From: Dactylonectria macrodidyma
Lineage: Eukaryota > Ascomycota > Sordariomycetes > Hypocreales > Nectriaceae
NCBI GenBank assembly: GCA_020744425.1
Contig: JAGMUV010000009.1
Coordinates: 1,860,001 to 1,924,000, forward strand
Reading direction: 5' to 3'
DNA length: 64,000 bases
Part shown: in pieces, positions 55,909 through 64,000 of the stretch
Numbering within the stretch: the first letter of the stretch is position 1
Layout: every line of letters starts with the position of its first letter
Position numbers and translations under genes: made by a program
Notes under the pieces: generated by a model
What the model saw: only the letters and a program-made list of their open reading frames with translations
Told to the model about the DNA's origin: nothing
The model's database searches: none

Positions 55909-56799
55909 TCTCGATGGGTGGACCGGGGAGAGAGGGAGTATGCGGAGAGTGTTTTCGTATTGTACGGTACCCTGCCCTTTCGTGCGAGCCGGCTGTTTGG
56001 GAACGATGCTAAGAGAAGCGTCCGGGAGTTGATAATGTGTTTTTGCAAGTCGAGTATGTTTAGTCTCTAATTCTTCTTGCTCATCGATATACATGGATTA
56101 CCTCTGTTAACCACTTTGAGCCTGCGCCCCATTCACTGACACTTGGACGGCGAGCTGGCACACCTGAGTCAGATGGAGCTGTGTCGCGTGACATTCATGA
56201 AGAAGCTCATTGAATAAGCAGCAGTGGTATTCTCGAAAGAACCTTGAATGAGAATTAGGCCAAGATCAGATAGATGCCATATGCCATGAAAGACATGACG
56301 TCTTGTACTGGGTGTGGCCTTGTGGCTTATCGGTGTTGCCGAATAGCAGTAGAGAGATATGAACCCTGGCCCAATTCGAACGGCGTCACGTGAGCCATAT
56401 CTCAGCGTGTCTCTGGCGCGCGTCGCTGTTCGACCAGTGACCCACTCTTTTTGCGCCAGGCCGTCGTCGACGGGGGCAAACTCCTCACGCTCCCAACGTC
56501 GAGCCGTTGCCATTCGCTTGCAAGCAAACAAGGCTCGGCAGTTATTACCAATCCCCGTTATTGTGTGACTATCTGCTTGTCCGTCTATTGCATTGGGGTT
56601 TCCTCTCGCCTCTGTGACGTGGCTGAGAGCCTCCCTCCTGCACCCGTACCCGACGACCCATACCAGCCAGCATCTTTCGCTTTGGCCCTCAGCCTTAGCC
56701 TCGCCTCACCTCACACATCTCAGAGTTGCTCCCGGCTTCTCCATGACGCTCCCTCACACGCCATATTTTGCACCGACTTAGGAGCTGCGCAAAAGAGAC
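55909..56799. other. Spacer between YPT5 and the RING-RS gene
   Basis: 0.9 kb on the same strand, no supportable gene; the last 200 bp are CT-rich and look like a leader. Confidence 0.55.
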
Positions 56800-59741
56800 A
56801 TGGCTTCGTCCATTTCCGAGGCTCAGGCAGAGCTCATTAGGTACGTGCTGCTCGCTGTTTGCTGCCTGCTGGAAAGCGCAGGCATGCCTTGTGATGCGCC
56901 CGTCAAAACTGACACTTTTCGCAGTTCTCTCGCCCCCGACGACATCCCTATCAAGCTGCGGTGCGCCATTTGCAGCAAGCTTGCCGTCAACGCCTTTCGG
57001 TTACCCTGCTGCGAACAGGCAATCTGCGAGACCTGTACGTGTGGTCTTCAGCGAGATCCCAAGCCAGGTACTAACTTGATTCAGGTCAATCAAATCTTCC
57101 TCCTTCCTGTCCCGTCTGCGAGCACTCCCCTCTGTCCGCCGAAGACTGCAACCCCAACAAGTCCCTTCGAACCACTATCAAAGTCTTTTTGCGCACCGCC
57201 GAAAAGAAGCGAGAGGCGAGCCGGCCTAAGGAAACCAAGGATGTTGCGCCTCCGACGCCAGTAGAGGCGCCCAAACAGTCTTCACCAATTCTAGAACCAC
57301 ATACCGAAGAAATCCTCGGTGAGAATGGTCAAGCAACGGAGGTCGCCTCTGCGCCAGCCGAAACCCGCGAAACCAATTCTCTCCAACCTGTAGATCAGGT
57401 ATGATATTCCTACCTCCCCTCCGAACACAACTCACTAACATCTTTAACAGAATGTTGATGGTCAGGGCACGACTATACCTCAGCAGGATGGCACAGGCGA
57501 GCACCAAACCCCGCCGGCTGGTGAGGGTGAAAGAGGACCAAACACCGACGATCCCAACGAACAGGCGCTGGCCGTAAAGGACGATGGTCGCGATCAAGCA
57601 GGCGACGACGAAGAAAATTTCGATTCCGAAGCGATGAACGGCGGTTTTACCAACCAGAACTTTTCAGGATCCGGCGACATGAACCAAATGCAGATGATGA
57701 TGGCAATGCAGAACGGCATGGCTCCCAACGGTTTTGGCGGTTTCCCCATGATGAGTGCGTCCTCCGCCTACACCCCAACGTCATGTCGTATCCAGTACTA
57801 ACACGTTTCCCAGGTATGCCAGGCATGAGCATGGACCCGATGACGATGCAGAACATGTTTATGAACGGTGGCTTTCAAGGCATGGGCATGAACGGCATGG
57901 GAGGCTTCGGTGGAGGATTTGGCCAAGGCTCCAATAATAACTGGAACAGTTCTCAATCGTGGAATTTCGACCAGAATAATTACAATCAAAATGGTCCTGG
58001 CATGGGAACTGGTGATTTTGGGAACTTTAACTCAGGATTCCAGACAGGATACAATCAAGGTAATTACGGTCACTTCAATGACTATCGCCGCAACAACTTC
58101 GGACGTGGTCGCGGGCGAGGACGCGGATACTACGGCGGCTATGGCCGAGGTGGCTACCAGTTTGGAGGCCACGCAAACTACCAGGACCAGGGTCAGATGT
58201 CCCAATTCGGATCCGGCGTACAGGGCCAGGTACAGAGCCAAAGCGACAACAGCGGAGGCGGTGGTCAAGGAGAGTCTGGTGAAGGACAAGATGTCGACGA
58301 GTACGGCCGAGCAGTCCGAGCAGAGGCCGCCAGCGGAGACGACAAGATCAATGAAGCCGGCCAGGGTGGTGACGCAGCGTCCGGAGACCAGAATCCATCT
58401 CGTGAAGCTCTAGGCAATGAAATCGGAGGCGATGCCCCCGCAGGAACCAATGTGGGATATGCAAGCAACTTCCACCAACGCAATGGCTCTGGGGCTATCC
58501 GTTCAATTGTCGCTGCGCCAGACGTTCCTATTAACGCACCGACGGGGCCAAAAGCTATGCGCCAAGGCCTTCCCAACACGAGCCTCCTCAACCTCCGGGC
58601 TCGAGGCTATCAGGTGGGTGGCGAAGCCCCGTTAGCCAAACCCCAGGTTTCTGCGCAGGGGAGTTCTGCGGAGCGAGCTAGGTCTAAGAGTAATTCTCCA
58701 GAGCCGGAAAAGGAAAAGGACAATGTAACCCGCCAGGCGCCGAGCAAGGACCAATCCAAGGACGACAAGCCTAACATGCCTGACAAGTCTGATAAGGAGC
58801 AGGACGACCGCGAATTTGATAACGCCGGATCAAGATCGAGGACGGCTAGTAGAAGTCGCAGCCAAAGTCGAGGCCACAGGAGCTCACGTCGACGTAGACG
58901 CAACCGGTCAGAGTCGGCGGAGGATGAAGGATACGACGACGAGTCCCGTCGTAAGAAATACAAGAGCCGGCGACACCACCTCGATGACGAAGAGCCATCG
59001 CGCCCCCGGGATAAAGACGACAAGCACACAGAACGCTCACGGTCAGCTTCCCCTGCCGATTCCAAGCGTTCGGGCCACCGTAGCCGCCGAGACAGAGACT
59101 CGGATAAGCGCAGAGACCGGGAAAGGGACAAGTACCGGGACGAGGACCGCAAGAAGTCCTCTAGCCACCGCACCTCGCACCGTGACCGGGACTACGAACG
59201 GGACCGACGCCGTGACAAGGACAAGGACAAGGACAAGGACAAGGACCGAAAAGATCGCAAGGATCGCCATCGAGATAAGGACCGCGACCGAGACCGGGAC
59301 CGTGATCGGGACCGTGATCGGGACCGCGATCGAGACTCGAGGTATAGCAGCCGACGAGACTCGCCCGAAGGGGCCGGCACACCAGTTGAAAGGGACTTCA
59401 AACCGCCAACGGGACCACGCGGTCTCGACGCAAAGGGACCATCCGGCAAAGCCGAGAGCAGCGCACGAGACAAGGGCAAGGATCCGCATACACTAGAACG
59501 AGAGGCGCGTGATCGTGAGCGGCTGCTCAAGGAGGCACAGCGCATCGCAGGACTGGGGTGGAAGCGCAGCCGTGACGGCGATGATGATGCCGGCTCCGGA
59601 TCCCGCAAGGGCCGGCGGACGGCCGCTTCGTCTACGGCGGGTGCGGGGTCCGGACGCCGCAGCGAAGCCGTCAGTGGCGGCGATGAAGAAGAGCGGATGC
59701 GGAGACTCGAGGCAGAGCGGGAGGGTGACCGATGGAGGTAG
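56800..59741 (+). CDS. RBBP6-like RING protein with RGG and RS/RD domains (mRNA-processing candidate)
   Basis: Five exons: 56800-56840, 56925-57034, 57085-57398, 57451-57754, 57814-59741; 898 aa. Frame stays open across all four joins. A RING/U-box-like finger near residues 29-65 reads CAICSKLAVNAFRLPCCEQA then ICETC and CPVC, then SPLSAEDCNPNKSLRTTIKVF, closely paralleling the RING of RBBP6 (with the late basic helix). No DWNN domain or zinc knuckle precedes it. The middle is Gly/Met/Asn-rich with an RGG box (GRGRGRGRGYYGGYGRGGYQ). The C-terminal third is RS, KD and RD repeats, ending Glu/Arg-rich. Expected to be nuclear and to bind RNA-processing factors, with possible E3 activity. Function is inferred from domains; I do not know a characterised fungal orthologue. 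Confidence 0.85.
59215..59340 (+). repeat. Coding low-complexity Lys-Asp/Arg-Asp array
   Basis: Near-perfect hexanucleotide-like runs (AAGGAC then CGGGAC/CGTGAT) encode alternating basic and acidic residues in the C-terminal tail of the RING-RS gene. Confidence 0.85.
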
Positions 59742-60311
59742 AATCGCCTCACACCAGGCGTCGTTAATGCGGTCACTCGTCAGCAACAACGCTCCCGCAA
59801 ATTGCCAAAGCTCAAATGAGGCAGGGTTTTGCAACCACAGATATCGTGAGCGTCTGGAAAGTGGTGAGAATGGTCTCATGGCTTGGTGTCCGAGGCGGTC
59901 TTGACGACTTTGCTTCTACTTAAAGATGCCATTTAGGCGATGGGGGAACAAAACAAAGAGGGTATGGAAGTGGTGAAAACGGACTCGCCACTTACAAGCC
60001 GTGGGGATAATCAAGGCTGGGTGGCTGCTAGTATTTAATACAGTCTCGATTTGGGGCTATCACGGAACATGTGCCTGGAAAAGTGACATTGAGTACTATG
60101 CAAATACGCTGTGTGCGTGATGTTGAGTATCGTGCCTCATTTGCTCTTGTGCCCTCAACGACTCTGCCCACCTTCTATTCTGTTGCTCCACGAAAATCTG
60201 TCCTCGATTTTGGTGTTCTTTTTTAGCCTTCTCCTTAATTTGCTCTATGGTCTATTAGGGTTATCTCGTTGGTGCAGTCTGTACCGCCTTTGAATCCCGG
60301 CGAACCCCTCG
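59742..60311. other. Spacer between the RING-RS gene and the decayed NLR/ankyrin gene
   Basis: 570 bp. No coding signal; a CT-rich stretch just before 60312 probably was the leader of the relic gene. Confidence 0.5.
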
Positions 60312-63073
60312 ATGGAGGTGACCGCTAGCCTGGTGGCCTTCGTCACTGCTGGCATCCAATCCGCCCAGGTCATCTACAATACCCTCTCGGCAATCAAGGA
60401 TGGCCCGGAAGCCGTCAAGCAGGCTACACGAGATGTCTACACGCTAGGAGACATATTGAACCACTTTGGAAAGCATAGCTCTACCGACAAAGAGCTAAGA
60501 CGGCGCATAAACGAGTGCGCCGCTGACCTAAAAGGATACGAAGTCAAACTCGAGAAGTTCGTCATTTACGACAATGAGCGAACCCTGGGAAAGTTGTGGA
60601 AGAGGGTCAGACATGTGGTGGGTGAGAAGAATGTTTCCGCTTACATTCGGCGATAGCAAGCCATATTGCTTTCCTGGATCTCCATCTGAACGCCGTTCAT
60701 CGGTAAGTTCTCCGTACATGTCATCGTTTTCGAATGCCACCTCCACAAGTGATCTTTATGATAAGTGACCTGACGCTTGACATACACGAGGGTGTCCATA
60801 TCCCATCCCAGAACATGCAGACCTACCAGGCCCATCAGCAAATTGGAAAAGAGACGTACGCCCAAAACACCGCGGCCATCGGTCGGTCCATAGACAATTG
60901 CCTGAGCAGCATACGAATATCAATTGAAGAGATAGCTTCCTCATCCACGACACAACACCAAGAGATGATAAGCCTGATCATGAGTCTCACGGATCAACTC
61001 GCCAGGCTATTCGACCCACTACGACAACTCCAGGCGCGTTGTTGAGGTCGACAACGAAGCTGTTCCTACCACAAAACCAAAGTATGACAAAGAACAACCG
61101 AGCGTTACTTACTTACAACAAATGATCTCCCGGCTTAGGAACCTCGTCGACTTTGAGATGGTCCGATTAGCTGGACTAGACGAGACTCAGGCACTGTTGA
61201 CGGAGAATGGGGAAGTCTTAGATGTTCTGTCGGTAATTTTATATCATCTAAGGTCACAGCCAACTCCACTTGGACTTGCGTATCATCATCTTTGGGATGT
61301 GCGAGAATTGCTGAAGCCATTGTACGGCGCGCTAATATGCGCAACGAGGATATCCCTTGGTTCGAGGAACTGTGAGGTCACCGCGTTATTCGTGACTGTA
61401 GGTCCCAGATTGGGAAGTTGCTAAAAACAGCGGACAGCTGAGAAGACCCTCTTTCCCGCAAGCATTATAAGTCGCTCGCAATTGGAACAACTCTCAGTCA
61501 ACCTCGGCTTTGCTACGATGCATGTAACCACGTCAGAAGGTTGTGAAAAGCAATATTCAAGCCAAACAAAGAATCCACCTAGGAATGAAACCCAAACCTC
61601 GCAACCCGGCGTCAAGGAAGTGTCTTGTGATGTCTCCCTCCTCCCCCCAAAAGCCCGGCTGTATGCTCAAGATTGCTTTAACACAATACCATACTCACAA
61701 CGGGACTATAACAGGGATTCCCTCACTCATCTGCAATCGGACAGTCGCGCAAACCTCTTTGGTTTTCACTCTTGTATCAGAGGGTCGGACAGCTGAACTG
61801 CAGAGGCTCCTGATGCAAAGCTTTGCATCGTGAAGGGGTCATGACGAATATGGTACTTCACTTCTCCAGGATCGTCTTCAAAGAAAACGCCCCACGCAAC
61901 TATTGATTGATATTTCCAGTATGCTGTTTTTCACAATCAACCAGACACATGTCGATTTCTTGTAGAGAACAAGGCAGACCTTGACCACGTAGGATGTTTG
62001 GGTGCAGAAGCATTCGTAAACCGACCTTGGATAAAGTATGACCAAGAACAAAATCCAGTTCTCCTTTTTTTTTTTTTTTTTTTTTTTTTGGTTCAATGTT
62101 GTATTTACTTCTGATGAAAGTCGCGACAGGTCTGGTGTCTATTGGGCCAATCTCACTTCTTCTGACCCCCCGCCAAAAGAATCCCGTAGAAGAGATTGCC
62201 AGAGAATCCTTCTGGACGCAGGAGCAGATCCCACAATTCCTCAGATTCTGAATTATGAGACTATGGTCTCCAAGTTCTCTTTCGCCTTTCGTTCAGGCGA
62301 TTTGGTATGTCGATTTTCTATGCACCATGCCCTCGTTAGGTTCGAGGAGCTAATAAAGTCTCATTGGAAGGAACGGATGAAGATGTTTGTAGATCACAGT
62401 GGTCCATTTTCCGAATTGAACAACCTCAAAGTTGATTCGTACCAATCTCCATTCATGGCTTACTGCCAAAGTGATGTGTGGGCGGTAGAAGGGTTCCAAC
62501 TACTCATTCGGAGAGGGACATGTCTCCAAACTCGTACCAGAAGGGGCGAAACTGTCCTTCATATCTGCGTCAGGGAATGTTCGTCTATGTCTCTCCGTAG
62601 GGAGCTCAAAATGAATTTCTATGCATTAATTTACCTAGTGCGATGCGGCGCGGATAATTTTTGCGACTGATTACATTGATTGTTCGGTTACCGATACGGC
62701 ATACTGTGGTGGGAGAAGCAGCTGTGACAGTCGAGTAGGCTACATTTGGGACGCCATCCTCGCAGAACTTGGCTTAGATGTCTACAAGTTTCGCAGCGGC
62801 CACATGAGGACGGCCAGGTGTAGCGGGGACTATACCCCAGCAGATTTCAAGAGGCCCTAGCAGAGAAAGGACGAGCGATGTCCTTACTACGATGAAGATG
62901 AGTTGTCCGATCTTTTGGAAAACTAGGAGGCCTATTATTTACCGGCGTTAGAAACGGGATGGGAATGCGGGGACGGGCATCCGGATACTTGGTTCGACTC
63001 TGACTCTTGGAGTGAGGACAGTTCGAGCGATGACAGCGTTGAACTGGGTTCCTATTATGTCGAGGCTGTGTGA
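60312..63073 (+). pseudogene. Decayed fungal NLR-like N-terminal + ankyrin-repeat gene
   Basis: The gene can be followed in pieces across several frames. It opens with MEVTASLVAFVTAGIQSAQV, the Helo-like/fungal-STAND N-terminal helix region, 114 codons to a stop at 60654. After one lost base near 60625 the next frame gives LHSAIASHIAFLDLHLNAVH, then a GTAAGT donor. Later blocks read TAAIGRSIDNCLSSI; VEVDNEAVPTTKPKYDKEQP; LTQYHTHNGTITGIPSLICN; an ankyrin unit DEYGTSLL / YAVFHNQPDTCRFLVENKAD; a second unit RRDCQRILLDAGADPTIPQ; and a C-terminal WDAILAELGLDVYKFRSGHM, ending with an Asp/Ser-rich tail and TGA at 63071. At least three frameshifts and stops at 61831, 62858 and 62924 interrupt it. Family members act as ankyrin-domain proteins, some linked to heterokaryon incompatibility; this copy should be non-functional. 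Confidence 0.8.
62065..62089 (+). repeat. 25-base T homopolymer within the relic ankyrin gene
   Basis: Uninterrupted run of 25 T. The protein-like frame before it (DHVGCLGAEAFVNRPWIKYD) and after it (VVFTSDESRDRSGVYW) are offset by one base, so length change in this tract could explain the frameshift. Confidence 0.95.
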
Positions 63074-63503
63074 CAGTGAGGAAGATGACTTGTGATGATT
63101 GGATGAACATGGAATAAACGTGGAATAAACGTGGAATAAATCATTTTCTAGATAGCGCCAGGTTTGAGTCATGAATGGCAAACAACATTACGAGGTCACA
63201 GTAAGGAAACATGCATTGCTTCAACATCAACGTAAATTCGGAACCGCTATCCCACGGCAGCAGGCACAAAGAGCCATCATACCACATCCCCATCAAATGC
63301 TCCTCCTTTTTATTGCCTGACATGGTCCTCTCTTGGCAGAGCTTTCCCGTCGCGGCCCAGGCATTTAGCAGATCCGTCTCGAGATCCTAATTCCAGCCAA
63401 GTCTAATCTTCCGCAACGCCTTCTCGTGTGCCCAAATGCAATCATGTTTCTCAGCGTGAGCCTTCCCTACCACAAGCGAATCATTGTGGCAAGTGAGAAC
63501 TCT
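63074..63503. other. Spacer between the relic gene and PIK1
   Basis: 430 bp with no gene. It starts with a tandem TGGAATAAACG array (three AATAAA hexamers) just after the relic gene's stop; to its right is the PIK1 3' UTR. Confidence 0.6.
63110..63140 (+). repeat. Tandem 11-mer carrying three AATAAA signals
   Basis: Copies TGGAATAAACG, TGGAATAAACG and TGGAATAAA in direct tandem. Each contains AATAAA, the polyadenylation hexamer, placed 40-65 bases after the stop of the relic gene. Confidence 0.85.
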
Positions 63504-64000
63504 TCAGTAAATACCCTGCGTGCGGTATTGGAAAGTGTCATAGCTGTGGTAACGTTAGCCTGGCTGCGCTTGGAGAATGGTAGGATAGGGCTGTGCTCAC
63601 AGTCGAGTGTAATAACTACCAAACGACTTTGCGATGAGGTCGTCAACAAACTGCTCGGCTTCGTCGGCACTGAGTTGCAGTTGGAACCGCTGTCGCAGAG
63701 TGCTCGTAGCCTGGGCGACACCAACAGCGAAGCAAGGCATCTTCGAGTCGTGGCCCATCATCGCGACAAGGTCGATGATATTATCTGCGGAACGACGCAG
63801 CGCTACAAAATGTCAGCGGCGATTCCTATGAAAGTGTGAATGAGAAGAACTGACCTTGGAACGCTTGTTTGCACAATTTCTTATAGTCCTCGTAGTCTGG
63901 AGAACCCAAACCGCCCAAAACATCCACATACTCGTGTGTCAGCTTGAAGGGCGCTGCTTCAAATCCAACCGATCCAGGAGAGTTGGAGAGCATGAATCCA
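63504..64000 (-). CDS. PIK1: Phosphatidylinositol 4-kinase Pik1, C-terminus (cut by window edge)
   Basis: Minus-strand exons 63855-64000 (continues off the edge), 63601-63802 and 63504-63543. Pik1 makes PI4P at the Golgi and is needed for secretion. The visible end of the catalytic domain reads GFMLSNSPGSVGFEAAPFKL, then KLTHEYVDVLGG, KKLCKQAFQALRRSADNIID, MPCFAVGVAQATSTLRQRFQ and SFGSYYTRLYDTFQYRTQGI followed by a terminal Tyr and stop. The run FMLSNSPG with the later LRQRF matches Pik1-type kinases closely. Each junction keeps frame, and the introns are 52 and 57 bp. The last exon is only 40 nt. The ATP-binding lobe and the Frq1-binding region lie outside the window. Confidence 0.95.

Noticed and set aside
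62065..62089. Homopolymer as the poly(A) tail of a retroposed gene on the minus strand
   Set aside because: The sequence on the minus strand past it does not read as a spliced copy of any gene, and the plus-strand flanks read as one ankyrin gene.

Overview
The window is nuclear DNA from a filamentous ascomycete, most likely a Sordariomycete. Evidence: short introns (49-110 bp) with GTAAGT/GTATGT donors, CTAAC/CTGAC-like branch sites and YAG acceptors; Pezizomycotina-style long disordered extensions; a Zn2Cys6 regulator with a Fungal_trans-like body; a fungal NLR/ankyrin-family relic; and recurrent GTAGGTA and TACGGAGTA-type words between genes. No species name is claimed. All names come from reading the translations, with no database search.

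Layout, left to right. 0-17 kb: the 3' half of mitochondrial DNA polymerase gamma (MIP1), a YAP1-binding/Ybp2-family protein, a GT28 sterol/lipid glucosyltransferase with an unusual C-terminal tail, the spliceosomal G-patch protein SPP2, and the NuA4 scaffold EAF1/VID21. 17-25 kb: the endosomal Na+/H+ exchanger NHX1, ARL3/ARFRP1, a decayed small membrane ORF, the exosome subunit RRP45 head-to-head with the splicing factor CWC15. 25-35 kb: xylulokinase (with an apparent GC-AG intron), an MMT-type mitochondrial cation transporter, a class II mitochondrial-type sirtuin and a small mitochondrial inner-membrane protein. 35-42 kb: separase (ESP1). 42-48 kb: about 6.4 kb with no supportable gene, then a Zn2Cys6 transcription factor (48-51 kb). 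52-60 kb: KRI1, a Rab5/Ypt5 GTPase, and an RBBP6-like RING protein with RGG and RS/RD tails. 60-63 kb: a pseudogene of the fungal NLR-like/ankyrin family with stops and frameshifts. The window ends inside the PI 4-kinase PIK1.

These are mainly housekeeping genes on both strands, with no sign of a biosynthetic cluster, transposon, CRISPR array or recognisable tRNA/rRNA. Five encode RNA-processing or ribosome-assembly proteins (SPP2, RRP45, CWC15, KRI1, the RING-RS protein). Three or four act in mitochondria (MIP1, MMT-type carrier, sirtuin, inner-membrane protein). Four touch endomembrane traffic or lipids (NHX1, ARL3, YPT5, PIK1). Exon structures below were assembled by eye from splice signals and frame continuity; each multi-exon total was checked to be a multiple of three. 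The most interesting signals are the decayed NLR/ankyrin gene, the GC-AG intron, the ATGA-overlapped start of EAF1, its 60-nt frame-neutral intron, the VPS13-like glycine pattern in the glucosyltransferase tail, and the large non-coding block ahead of the transcription factor.
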